Below, one piece after another: positions 15,737 through 24,041 of a DNA stretch of 41,452 nucleotides. The position numbers and the translations under genes are program-made. The stretch lies in NCBI GenBank assembly GCA_003045865.1, contig PZPB01000018.1, positions 1 to 41,452 of the forward strand, read 5' to 3'. How positions within the stretch are numbered: position 1 is the stretch's first letter; each line of letters starts with the position of its first letter. The DNA comes from Bacteroidota bacterium (lineage in GTDB: Bacteria; Bacteroidota; Bacteroidia; Flavobacteriales; Schleiferiaceae). Under the pieces are notes generated by a model. That model had not been told where the DNA came from. It worked only from the letters and a program-made list of their open reading frames with translations, and made no database searches.

Positions 15737-17082
15737 GTATAGATATCACCCGCGAATTTTTAGATAATCTTGAAGAAGAGATCCTCGCCGGGAAAAAGGA
15801 AAACTATCAGGAGTTTATCAATGATAGCCATCCTGCTGATATTGCAGAAATCGTCGACAAGATTGATGAAGAAGCGGCGGAAATCCTATTTCGTTCCCTC
15901 GAAAACGAGTTGGGCGCAGAGGTTTTAATGGAGATTGATGAAGATCTACGGGCTAAATTTCTGGAAGGTTATAATGGACAAGAGATTGCCTCTGAGTTAA
16001 TTGAGAACCTCGATTCTGACGATGCGGCCGACCTTATTAACGAGTTACCCAGCGACCAGCGGCGAGAGGTTTTAGATAATATAGAAGATGAACAGCAGGC
16101 TTTAGATATTGCCCGCCTACTCATCTACCCCGAAGGAACAGCAGGTTCCTTAATGGGGACAGAACTTATTAAGGTTTACGATACTTGGCGGGTTTTACAG
16201 TGCGTAAAAGAAATGCGCAAACAAGCCGAAGAAATTGAGCGTGTTCATGCTATTTATGTAGTAGACGCTAGCAATAAACTGCTGGGAACTTTAAGTCTTA
16301 AAAAGCTTCTAACAACCTCTACCAAAACCCCTATTTCAGAGGTTTATTCTTCTAAAGTTCAGTATGTAGAAATAAATACCGAAGCAGAGGAAGTGGCTAA
16401 CTATATGCAAAAGTACGATTTGGTAGTGGTGCCAGTAGTTGATCCTATTGGGCACTTAGTTGGCAGAATTACCATCGATGATGTGGTGGATTTTATTCGC
16501 GATGAGGCCAAGGAGGATTATAACCTCGCTAGTGGTCTTACCGATGAAGTAGAAGAGGATGATAGTATTCTCTCCATAACCCGTGCTCGTTTGCCTTGGC
16601 TTTTAATTGGTCTTTTCGGGGGACTTTTAGCCGCATCGGTTATTGGTCGCTACGAAACAGATATTGAGATTATTCCCCAAATGGCTTTTTTTATTCCGCT
16701 TATTGCCGCTATGGGTGGTAATGTGGGGGTGCAATCTTCCGCCATTATTGTGCAGGGTTTAGCCAATCAATCCTTAAGTGGTGGAACAATTACTCGACTT
16801 TTGAAAGAATTGGGGGTAGCAACCGTAAATGCTTCTATACTAGCGGCTACCGTAATTGGGAGCAGTTTGTTTTTGGGTTATAGCATGGCTTTGGCCCTTA
16901 CTGTGGCAGTGGCTCTTTTTGCGGTAATTATTGTGGCTGCTTTAATTGGGACTTTTGTACCCTTAATTTTAAATAATTATAAGGTAGATCCAGCGCTTGC
17001 CACAGGACCTTTTATCACCACTTTAAATGATATTATAGGTCTATTTTTGTATTTTCAAATCGGTCGACTAATTCTAGCTTAA
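15733..17082 (+). CDS. mgtE: Magnesium transporter MgtE
   Basis: Mg2+ channel/transporter gated by intracellular Mg2+, working as an inner-membrane dimer. It has 449 aa with the full layout: an acidic N domain (about 1-125, with HPADIAEIVDKID and DAADLINELPSDQRREVLD), two CBS domains (about 130-250), a connecting helix, and five membrane helices from about 285. The pore region includes PLIAAMGGNVGVQSSA and a late TTLNDIIGLFLYF. The many Asp/Glu residues in the N and CBS domains are the known Mg2+ sensor. No leader riboswitch is possible in the usual place, because the ATG lies inside the end of rsmA. Confidence 0.97.
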   Translation: MSIDITREFLDNLEEEILAGKKENYQEFINDSHPADIAEIVDKIDEEAAEILFRSLENELGAEVLMEIDEDLRAKFLEGYNGQEIASELIENLDSDDAADLINELPSDQRREVLDNIEDEQQALDIARLLIYPEGTAGSLMGTELIKVYDTWRVLQCVKEMRKQAEEIERVHAIYVVDASNKLLGTLSLKKLLTTSTKTPISEVYSSKVQYVEINTEAEEVANYMQKYDLVVVPVVDPIGHLVGRITIDDVVDFIRDEAKEDYNLASGLTDEVEEDDSILSITRARLPWLLIGLFGGLLAASVIGRYETDIEIIPQMAFFIPLIAAMGGNVGVQSSAIIVQGLANQSLSGGTITRLLKELGVATVNASILAATVIGSSLFLGYSMALALTVAVALFAVIIVAALIGTFVPLILNNYKVDPALATGPFITTLNDIIGLFLYFQIGRLILA

Positions 17083-17083
17083 T

Positions 17084-17839
17084 ATGCGTATTATTTTATG
17101 TTTTTGTCTATTTAGTTTTTATGCATCTGCGCAAAGCGCCTTGGACAGCGATAGACCAGGGCAAAGTTATTCTCCAATTAGTTTAGAGGCGCGTCAAATA
17201 CTTGTTCAGCAGGGTTTTGAGTTTGGAGCTACTTTACTAGATAGTATTACAACACAAAGAAACACAAACTATTTTACCGAAGTACGCGTCGGTTTAGGTA
17301 AAAATTTTGAAGCGGGTTTGGGCTATGGTAATCAGTGGATTAATAACACGATTACCGATAATGAATTTAATCTTCAACCCACACAAAGCCCCTGGTTGAT
17401 GTTGCGTTACTCTCTCGATTTAAATTTACCTAAATGGCATTTAGGATTTTTAGTTCGCTCACAAATTAATAATATAGAATACCGCGGAATTTTGTCCTAC
17501 GATTTTCTGGAAGATTTAAGCTTCACGATAAACTACGGCATTTTTCAAGATGGCGATCGAGTAGATGGTTTTTATACCATTAATGCTAGTTATGCTTACC
17601 AGCGCTTTGCGTATTTTATAGAAGCTTATGGTGCCAATTATTATACCATTGGTGGTCGCGATTTTAGAGCTTATAATATGGGCGGTAGTTATTCTTTTAG
17701 TCCTAATTTTCAGATGGAGGTTTTTGTGGGATGGCAGCGATTTAGATTTAATCAGAATGTTACCCAGCCCTTTGTAAATGCGGGTTTCTCTTGGTTAATT
17801 GATTTTCAAAAAGAAGAAGAGGAAGAAAAGAATTTATGA
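17084..17839 (+). CDS. Outer-membrane beta-barrel protein (phenol MetA-type transporter family)
   Basis: Predicted outer-membrane barrel of 251 aa. The signal peptide (FCLFSFYASAQS, 1-17) is followed by the family opening LDSDRPGQSYSPISLEARQ, then alternating amphipathic strands, for example VRVGLGKNFEAGLGYGNQW and QMEVFVGWQRFRF. The DRPGQS start resembles proteins placed in the MetA-pathway phenol-degradation/transporter barrel family (Pfam Phenol_MetA_deg), common in Bacteroidota with unknown cargo. Unusually the barrel does not end on its last strand: an acidic tail EEEEEKNL follows. It begins 1 nt after the mgtE stop and overlaps the next gene by 4 nt, so it is cotranscribed with mgtE, but a link to Mg2+ is only a guess. 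Confidence 0.75.
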   Translation: MRIILCFCLFSFYASAQSALDSDRPGQSYSPISLEARQILVQQGFEFGATLLDSITTQRNTNYFTEVRVGLGKNFEAGLGYGNQWINNTITDNEFNLQPTQSPWLMLRYSLDLNLPKWHLGFLVRSQINNIEYRGILSYDFLEDLSFTINYGIFQDGDRVDGFYTINASYAYQRFAYFIEAYGANYYTIGGRDFRAYNMGGSYSFSPNFQMEVFVGWQRFRFNQNVTQPFVNAGFSWLIDFQKEEEEEKNL

Positions 17840-18774
17840 GCGTTTTTATCATAGATACGGTTCATCCCAGTCTTTTAGCTGGTCTGCGCCAGATGGGTTT
17901 TTCTATTATTGAAGAGTATAAAAAAGCAGCTACCGAGATACCTTGGCCAGAGGTGGAAGGCATGGTTATACGTAGCCGCTTTCCGCTAGATGCGTCTTTA
18001 TTAGCGCAGGCAACTAATTTAAAATTTATCGCTCGCGTGGGGGCAGGTTTGGAAAACATTGACCGAAATTTCTGCGCTGCTAAAGGCATTGAACTGATAG
18101 CTGCTCCGGAGGGAAACCGCAATGCTGTGGCCGAGCATGCTTTGGGGATGTTACTTTCTATCCTAAATCGCTTGCGCATTGCCGATCGGGAAGTGCGTTC
18201 GGGGATATGGTTAAGGGAGGAAAACCGCGGTTATGAAATCGCAGGTAAAACGGTAGGCATTATTGGTTTTGGTCAAATGGGCTCTGCTTTCGCAGAAAAG
18301 TTAGCATCCTTCCATTGCCGCATTCTTAGTTACGATAAGTATAAAAGTAACTATGCTCCGGTAGGAATTGAAGAAGTAGACTTAAAAACCCTTCAGGCGG
18401 AAGCCGACATACTAAGCATACACATTCCGCAAACGGATGAAAATATTAAATTGGTTGATGCCACATTTTTAGCGCAGTTTAAAAAGCCGATCTATTTAAT
18501 TAATACTGCGCGCGGTAAAATAGTAGAAAGTCACTCCTTAGTTGCAGCGATAGAATCAGGGGCGGTTTTGGGAGCTTGTTTGGATGTTTTAGAATATGAA
18601 AAATCAAGCTTTGAGAGTATCTTTCAGGGCGAAAAACCCGCGGCGCTCGACTACCTATTAAAAAGCGATAAGGTCATTCTTAGTCCGCATATCGCGGGCT
18701 GGTCTTTTGAATCGAATGAAAAAATGGCCCAAGTGATTTTGAAAAAACTAAAAACACTCAATTATGAGCGATAA
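17836..18774 (+). CDS. D-2-hydroxyacid dehydrogenase, phosphoglycerate dehydrogenase-like
   Basis: NAD-dependent oxidoreductase of the D-isomer-specific 2-hydroxyacid family (312 aa, no ACT domain). The Rossmann loop is VGIIGFGQMGSAFAEKL. The catalytic Arg lies in INTARGKIVESHS, the Glu in LDVLEYEKSSF and the His in ILSPHIAGWSFES. The Arg-Glu-His triad is complete, so the enzyme should be active. Similarity of the N-terminal part (VARVGAGLENID) is to SerA-type enzymes, but without the regulatory domain, and substrate is uncertain (3-phosphoglycerate is possible). The ATG overlaps the previous stop by 4 nt, and its own stop overlaps the remnant GNAT start by 11 nt. Confidence 0.85.
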   Translation: MSVFIIDTVHPSLLAGLRQMGFSIIEEYKKAATEIPWPEVEGMVIRSRFPLDASLLAQATNLKFIARVGAGLENIDRNFCAAKGIELIAAPEGNRNAVAEHALGMLLSILNRLRIADREVRSGIWLREENRGYEIAGKTVGIIGFGQMGSAFAEKLASFHCRILSYDKYKSNYAPVGIEEVDLKTLQAEADILSIHIPQTDENIKLVDATFLAQFKKPIYLINTARGKIVESHSLVAAIESGAVLGACLDVLEYEKSSFESIFQGEKPAALDYLLKSDKVILSPHIAGWSFESNEKMAQVILKKLKTLNYER

Positions 18775-19049
18775 AGTGCTTTGAGAAAATAAAGCGGAGG
18801 GCGAATTCATCTACGAAGTGGAAGGGAAGAAATTAGCCTTTATGGACTTGTTACTAAAGGGACTCGGGAAAACTAGTCATCAAGCACACGGAGGTCGACA
18901 CTAGCCTAGAAGGGCAAGGTATTGCGAAGAAATTACTGGAAGAAGTAGCATCTTGTGCCCGCTCCAATAATTATAAAATACTACCTGTTTGTCCTTTTGC
19001 AAAAAATATAATGTACAAGTATCTGGAGCAGTATAAGGACTTGTTGTAA
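18764..19049 (+). pseudogene. Decayed GNAT-type N-acetyltransferase (Acetyltransf_CG-like), stop codon plus frameshift
   Basis: From the ATG at 18764 the frame reads MSDKVL and meets TGA at 18782-18784. Past it the same frame gives ENKAEGEFIYEVEGKKLAFM. Near 18870-18880 the coding sense shifts by one: the other frame continues KLVIKHTEVDTSLEGQGIA, then KKLLEEVASCAR, YKILPVCPFAKN and a TAA at 19047. Dropping one A from the AAAA run in GGGAAAACT restores GKLVIKHTEV. Together these rebuild a complete small acetyltransferase of about 95 aa with the HTEV, GQGIAKKLL and PVCPFAKN motifs of the YjdJ-like family. The span of 286 nt is not a multiple of three. Two independent lesions argue for a real pseudogene; a homopolymer sequencing error could explain only one. 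Confidence 0.85.
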
Positions 19050-19053
19050 TAAA

Positions 19054-19078
19054 AAAGCCCTCCATTTCGGAAGGCTTT
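19054..19078. terminator. Hairpin terminator between convergent units
   Basis: AAAGCC (19054-19059) pairs with GGCTTT (19073-19078). One C/A mismatch follows, then TCC/GGA around the loop ATTTC. It sits 4 nt after the remnant GNAT stop and 6 nt from the ribB-like stop, with A runs on the left and T-rich sequence on the right. It therefore can end transcripts from both strands. Confidence 0.8.
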
Positions 19079-19084
19079 GTTATT

Positions 19085-20236
19085 TTAATGCATGGTAACA
19101 TTCTCGGTGATGGTTAAGCCATAACCGGTAATCCCCACGCGTTTTATAGGATTGTTGGTGAGTAATTTCACCTTGCTAATACCCAGCTGATGAAGGATTT
19201 GAGCTCCAATACCAAAATCGCGCGCATCTTTGGTAAAGCTCATGCGACGCGTTGCATCCTTTACATCTAGGTTTTCTTTATAGCTGCGAATGCGTTTTAA
19301 AAGATTGCCAGTAGGCATTTCTTGGTTCATATATACCACCGCCCCTTTGCCTTCTTCGGCTAACTTGGCTAGAGCTTTTCCTAATTGGTGACTGGTATCG
19401 CCCGTTAATACTTCAAAAATATCGTTGGCTACGGAGTTGGAATGCATGCGCACCAAAACCGATTCATCTTTAGTCCAAGTTCCCATGCTTAAAGCAAGAT
19501 GCACTTGATCATTGGTAGTTTGCCTAAACGCCCGTAAAAGGAAAGTTCCGTATTCCGTTTCTAATTCAAATTCTTCTTCTTTAACCACTAAAGACTCGGC
19601 TTCCATGCGGTAAGCTACCAAGTCTTCAATGCTAATTACTTTTAAATCGAATTTGGCAGCTATTTCTTTTAATTGCGGAAGACGAGCCATGGTTCCATCC
19701 TCGTTCATAATTTCCACAATTACTCCCGCAGGGGAGAGGCCAGCTAAGCGCGCCAAGTCGATGGCAGCTTCGGTATGCCCAGTGCGACGTAACACTCCGC
19801 CCGGTTTTGCGATTAGGGGGAAAATATGTCCAGGACGATTTAAATCGCTGGCGGTGGTTTTTGGATCCACTAAAGCCTTAATAGTTTTGGATCGATCCGA
19901 TGCAGAAATGCCAGTGCTAACACCGTTTCCTCTTAAATCTATCGATACGGTAAACTGCGTTAGCATTGGATCGGTATTATCGTTCACCATAGGGTGAAGA
20001 TTTAACTCTTTGCAGCGCTCGTCGATTAGGGGGGCGCAAATTAATCCGCGTCCTTCTTTGGTCATGAAATTGATCATTTCGGGGCTCACCATTTCGGCGG
20101 CAGCCACAAAATCACCTTCATTTTCACGATCTTCATCGTCTACTACAATTACCACTTTTCCGGCTTTAATGTCGGCGATGGCTTCTTCTATGGTATTCAG
20201 CTTAGTGCTGATTTCGTGCTGTTGGCTCCCAAGCAT
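19085..20236 (-). CDS. ribB: 3,4-dihydroxy-2-butanone-4-phosphate synthase fused to a degenerate GTP cyclohydrolase II domain (RibBX-like)
   Basis: The N-terminal half (about 1-210) is RibB, which turns ribulose 5-phosphate into the four-carbon unit of riboflavin. The site motifs are DDEDRENEGDFV, TKEGRGLICAPL, STGISASDRSKTI and RRTGHTEAAIDLA. The C-terminal half (about 215-383) keeps the cyclohydrolase fold (TEYGTFLLRAF, LLTNNPIKRVGITGYGL). However, it has no cysteine at all where GTP cyclohydrolase II holds its three zinc ligands, and the catalytic RQEGRGIG-type loop is replaced by NQEMPTGN. It is thus RibB-active but probably not RibA-active, as described for RibBX proteins. It is the last gene of the ftsK operon and overlaps the glycosyltransferase by 35 nt. 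Confidence 0.93.
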   Translation of the reverse strand: MLGSQQHEISTKLNTIEEAIADIKAGKVVIVVDDEDRENEGDFVAAAEMVSPEMINFMTKEGRGLICAPLIDERCKELNLHPMVNDNTDPMLTQFTVSIDLRGNGVSTGISASDRSKTIKALVDPKTTASDLNRPGHIFPLIAKPGGVLRRTGHTEAAIDLARLAGLSPAGVIVEIMNEDGTMARLPQLKEIAAKFDLKVISIEDLVAYRMEAESLVVKEEEFELETEYGTFLLRAFRQTTNDQVHLALSMGTWTKDESVLVRMHSNSVANDIFEVLTGDTSHQLGKALAKLAEEGKGAVVYMNQEMPTGNLLKRIRSYKENLDVKDATRRMSFTKDARDFGIGAQILHQLGISKVKLLTNNPIKRVGITGYGLTITENVTMH

Positions 20237-21374
20237 TGCTTTTAATTCCTTTGATGTATGTCATAAACCCTTCGAGTAGGGCTAAGTTCATGTAAATAAA
20301 ATGACCGGGGTATTTTAGAAAGCCTCCGCCCTTGTTTTGCGCGAATAAAATCCCAAATAAACCCAAGCCAATAAAAACCATATACAGTCCCGAAAAAATG
20401 GCGTAAAACCAATGATACATGGTTAGTTGGGTACTGCTAAATAATAATAAGATTAAGAAGAAGGGGGTAAGCCAACGCAAAATTTTATGTGCGAAAAAGG
20501 CTAAACCTATTGGCCAAAACTTTTTTAGTATAAGCCCTTTGAAGTATTTCAGATTTTGATAATTACCAATTCCGATGCGCACTTTTCGTTTGTACTCTTC
20601 CTGCGGTGAAACGCTAACGTCTTCGTAAACCTTAGCCTTGGGTTCCCACAAAACATTGTGATCTTGCTCCATCAAGCGTAAGCTTACATAAAAGTCTTCC
20701 ATAAAGAAGAGGGGCGGTATTTCGGGGAATTTATGGGCTCTAATCAAATAAGCGCCACCTTCCAAACCTAAAACAATAGACCAGAGTTTGCTTTCGGCCG
20801 CCTTAAGTTTATTTTCCCAACTAAGGTAAAAGTTCTCTTGCTTACTTATTCCATTTTGTGGAAGGGCTCCGTAATGAATTACCGCTCCACATGCGGCGGC
20901 TTGCTCATCGGAATTTAAGCGACTCACCAATGTTTTTAGAAGATCTTTGTCAAAAATAATATTGGCATCGGTAAGGAGTAGAAATTCCGATTGGGTTTTT
21001 GCGGTAAGCTGATTTATAATGGCTGACTTACCATGACGCTCTTTAAAGAATTTCACCTTTAAGCGACTTTCTTTAGCTTGCCAGGCTTGCAAGATTTCGT
21101 TGGTAGCATCACTGCTGTTATCACTACCAATACTAATGCTTATTTTTTCACTCGGATAGTCGCAAGCAAGAATAGAGCGGATTTTAGTATCAATTACACT
21201 CTCTTCGTTATAGGCTGCAAAAACAACTTCTATGCTAGGCCAGTCTTGAATTGGAATCGCCTCTTTCTCTTTTTTAAAGAAAGCGAAAAATCGCACCAGC
21301 AAGGGATAAAGGAGATAGCTACTGAGAATGCTTCCCAGACTGAGCCAAAAAATGACTTGTAGGAATAAATTCAT
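20202..21374 (-). CDS. Family 2 glycosyltransferase, membrane-bound
   Basis: Inverting GT-A glycosyltransferase (390 aa) with a hydrophobic anchor at 1-30 and two to three helices at the C-terminus (about 300-360), so the catalytic domain faces the cytoplasm. The nucleotide-sugar site is VVFAAYNEESVID with SIGSDNSSDAT, the acidic motif is LLTDANIIF, the acceptor/base motif is PLFFMEDFYVS, and the late KRKVRIGIGNYQNL corresponds to the Q/RxxRW region of processive relatives. It could add sugars to lipid carriers for LPS or exopolysaccharide. It overlaps the upstream glycosyltransferase by 4 nt (ATGA) and ribB by 35 nt. Donor and acceptor are unknown. Confidence 0.9.
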   Translation of the reverse strand: MNLFLQVIFWLSLGSILSSYLLYPLLVRFFAFFKKEKEAIPIQDWPSIEVVFAAYNEESVIDTKIRSILACDYPSEKISISIGSDNSSDATNEILQAWQAKESRLKVKFFKERHGKSAIINQLTAKTQSEFLLLTDANIIFDKDLLKTLVSRLNSDEQAAACGAVIHYGALPQNGISKQENFYLSWENKLKAAESKLWSIVLGLEGGAYLIRAHKFPEIPPLFFMEDFYVSLRLMEQDHNVLWEPKAKVYEDVSVSPQEEYKRKVRIGIGNYQNLKYFKGLILKKFWPIGLAFFAHKILRWLTPFFLILLLFSSTQLTMYHWFYAIFSGLYMVFIGLGLFGILFAQNKGGGFLKYPGHFIYMNLALLEGFMTYIKGIKSNAWEPTARNQH

Positions 21375-22567
21375 AGTAAAGTTTGGTAAAACTTAAGCAA
21401 TTTGGCTCCTAGACTGGCATTAGCGTATTCTTCTTCAAACTTTTTGCGAGCGGCCTGCGACATGTTTTCACGTTCTGTATCGTTGTCAAGCAGCAAAATA
21501 ATTGCCGCTGCAAAAGCTTCTGCTTCGTGGGCCAAAAGTACTTCTTTATTAGCTTCTAAATTAATGCCTTCGGCGCCAATAATTGTACTTACGCAAGCCT
21601 GGCCCATAGCCATATATTCTACTAGTTTGATGCGCATTCCGCTGCCAGCCAATAGGGGGATAATCGCAATCTTCGCGGCTTTGATAAAGCGTTGGGCATC
21701 ATCTACTTCGGCAAAAAGCCACAGATTATCGTTGGCATGGTTAAACAGTTTTTTAGGCATATGTCTACCACCGATGGCAATGCGACTTTGGGGGCGGGCC
21801 TCTAAAACGAGGGGCCAAACTTCCTCCAAAAACCACTCTAGGCCTTGTTGGTTTGGCAACCAATCTAAACTAGCGAGGTGCGCAATATCATAGCGAAATT
21901 CTTGCGGAACTTCTGTACTGTAGTCTTCGGGGTTTAAACCACAAGGAATGGAGGTGCTTATTTTCTTTCCTCCCAAGCTGCGGTAAATATTTCGATCGGC
22001 ATCGGTAATAAAAACTAGAGCATCCATCAAAGCGAGGTGATCTAATTCAAATTTCTTGAGACGGGCCGATTGAATTTCTAGATATTTCTTTTTTAGCTTA
22101 TGGGTTTCATTATTGGTGTGGCGTTCCCAAATAAGATGCTCAATATTATGAGCACGCATACTTACGGAAGCTTTGGAATACTTGCGAATAAAAGGCAGGT
22201 AAACCGCCATGCTCAGTCCTTCTAATTGGATAATATCGAAGTCTTTTTCTTGTAATTTATCCTTGAGCGCTTTTTGCATACCCTTCTGCAGGAAGCGAGA
22301 AACATGGTAAGCTTTACCACTAATAAGGTTTAAAGCCGCGGGAATGACTTTAATATCAGTATCGGCATCTACGGCAGTGAAATCTAATCCTTGGGGTAAG
22401 TTTTTCTCAATATCCTTGGCGCTACGGTAATGCTTTTTGGTGTTTAAACTGAGCAAGCTAAGTGTGGCACCATTTAATAATAAGGCATCAACCATACTGC
22501 GAATAGCAATGCTGCTACCGTCGTTAGCGGGAAAGGGAACTTTATTGCTGAGGAGCAGAATTTTCAC
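21371..22567 (-). CDS. GT4-like glycosyltransferase, GTG start
   Basis: Retaining GT-B glycosyltransferase of about 398 aa without membrane segments. The N domain starts MKILLLSNKVPFPANDGSS and the C domain has the donor-binding stretch LLAGSGMRIKLVEYMAMG with the E-x7-E type pattern (IPLLAGSG, VEYM). I place the start at the GTG at 22567, which gives the canonical first beta-strand. A TTG ten codons upstream only adds LPSENLQKQL, lacking homologous character. The start lies inside the 3' end of the lptF/G-like gene (26-nt overlap), so translation is probably coupled. Together with the next GT2 and LptF/G it suggests synthesis or modification of LPS or a surface glycan. Confidence 0.87.
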   Translation of the reverse strand: MKILLLSNKVPFPANDGSSIAIRSMVDALLLNGATLSLLSLNTKKHYRSAKDIEKNLPQGLDFTAVDADTDIKVIPAALNLISGKAYHVSRFLQKGMQKALKDKLQEKDFDIIQLEGLSMAVYLPFIRKYSKASVSMRAHNIEHLIWERHTNNETHKLKKKYLEIQSARLKKFELDHLALMDALVFITDADRNIYRSLGGKKISTSIPCGLNPEDYSTEVPQEFRYDIAHLASLDWLPNQQGLEWFLEEVWPLVLEARPQSRIAIGGRHMPKKLFNHANDNLWLFAEVDDAQRFIKAAKIAIIPLLAGSGMRIKLVEYMAMGQACVSTIIGAEGINLEANKEVLLAHEAEAFAAAIILLLDNDTERENMSQAARKKFEEEYANASLGAKLLKFYQTLL

Positions 22568-24041
22568 GAGTTGCTTCTGTAGATTTTCGCTTGGCAAAGA
22601 TGTTCGAAATTTTCTGAAAAGGCTTCATATAAAGTTCAATATTGAAAATCACACTATCTGTGGCCGATTTGTAAGTAAGCCAAATGCCAATAGGCAGTAA
22701 AATAAAATTGGCGGTCCACATAGCTTGGAAGGGAGTCCAATACATAAAGCGGCCTAATTTCTCAAAAGAGAAACTGGTTACATGGTAAACGATAAAGATG
22801 AAAACGCTCACTACCACTGGCATTCCCATTCCTCCTTTACGAATAATCGCTCCTAAGGGTGCTCCTACAAAAAAGAGGACTATGATTGCGAAGGACACGG
22901 AAAATTTCTTTTGCCATTCGAGTACATGACGAGTGATAATCAATTTACGCCAATCGTATTGGGCGGTAGCATTGCTGTAATAAGCTTTATTACTGCGGGC
23001 AATACGCATGGAATTTTGTAAAATTCGAGAATGCATATCAGCCTCGAAGTTATTAATTAGGGTATCGCTTAGTTTGGAAATAATCGCCACCTTGGAAGTG
23101 TCTACCTCTAAAATATGCTCTGTCTCGGGAATGTCTTTCAAATCATTATAGGCATATTTATCGATCATTTGCTTTTCAAAGTCATTTTGCAAATCTCCTA
23201 ACAGCACATTAAGACTATCCACGGCTTCATCAAGTTGACGTACATTGAGCATGTCGAATTCTTTGCGCCCAGACTTTCTTAAATCGCCTGCTTGAAAATC
23301 GACTAGGTTGAAACGTATTAAGCTTTCTTGGAAATTCGATTTTACAAAAGGCTTGTTGTCGCGATCTTTTGCCTTGCTGGGATTATGGTCTTCGTAAGAA
23401 TGGCCATCGTAAAGGAAAATTTCCAGGAATTGCTCGTTGGAGGTCACTTGCATTTTACCACTATCGGCCACAATCACCTTGGTATTACCTCTTTTCTGGG
23501 TATGATCATAAATAATCACATCGCTTAGTAAGTTCTGGTTTTCCCCGTATTTCTCACCAACTTTAATTGAAAAACCTTCGATGCCTTTATAAAAAACACC
23601 AGGCCTAATACTTAGTGCGGGTTTTTGATTGGCAATATTTCTACGAAGTGTTTCGCTGCGTAAATTGGCAATGGGAATAACATAGTTGGCAAAAAGGAAA
23701 GCGCCCACACTTAGGCAAATCATAAATACAAAAAGGGGACGCATTACTCGGGCTAGTCCGAGGCCGGATGATTTCATGGCCGCCAACTCATTATTTTCGC
23801 CAAGAGTTCCTAATACCATAATAGAGGAGAGGAGGACCGCCAAAGGCAGCGCCATAGGAACTAAGGTGGCAGAGGTATAAAATAAAAGTTCGGCGATGTA
23901 ATACCATTCTACTCCGCGACCCACAAGATCATCAATGTACTTCCAAACGAATTGCATCAATAAAAAAAGAATCATCACGAAAAAGGTGATGATAAAGGGT
24001 CTAAAGAAGCTTTTCAGTACAAAGCGATCAATTATTTTCAT
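22542..24041 (-). CDS. LptF/LptG-family permease
   Basis: Inner-membrane permease (YjgP/YjgQ family) of the LPS transport ABC complex LptB2FG that extracts LPS for delivery to the outer membrane. It has 499 aa: three N-terminal helices beginning MKIIDRFVLKSFFRPFIITF, a large periplasmic beta-jellyroll region with a charged insertion (about 190-370), and three C-terminal helices (GAPLGAIIRKGGMGMPVV is the family hallmark). The periplasmic insert makes it longer than E. coli LptF/G (about 360 aa); long versions are usual in Bacteroidota. F and G cannot be told apart here. It overlaps the lolA-like stop by 1 nt, and the next glycosyltransferase starts within its end. Confidence 0.92.
   Translation of the reverse strand: MKIIDRFVLKSFFRPFIITFFVMILFLLMQFVWKYIDDLVGRGVEWYYIAELLFYTSATLVPMALPLAVLLSSIMVLGTLGENNELAAMKSSGLGLARVMRPLFVFMICLSVGAFLFANYVIPIANLRSETLRRNIANQKPALSIRPGVFYKGIEGFSIKVGEKYGENQNLLSDVIIYDHTQKRGNTKVIVADSGKMQVTSNEQFLEIFLYDGHSYEDHNPSKAKDRDNKPFVKSNFQESLIRFNLVDFQAGDLRKSGRKEFDMLNVRQLDEAVDSLNVLLGDLQNDFEKQMIDKYAYNDLKDIPETEHILEVDTSKVAIISKLSDTLINNFEADMHSRILQNSMRIARSNKAYYSNATAQYDWRKLIITRHVLEWQKKFSVSFAIIVLFFVGAPLGAIIRKGGMGMPVVVSVFIFIVYHVTSFSFEKLGRFMYWTPFQAMWTANFILLPIGIWLTYKSATDSVIFNIELYMKPFQKISNIFAKRKSTEATRENSAPQQ

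Noticed and set aside
18901-19101. Minus-strand open frame over the remnant acetyltransferase
   Set aside because: It is antisense to a clearly recognisable GNAT remnant, has no family signature and runs through the terminator hairpin.
22542-24041. Long periplasmic insert of LptF/G as a domain acquisition
   Set aside because: Long versions are common in this phylum and the insert shows no separate domain signature.
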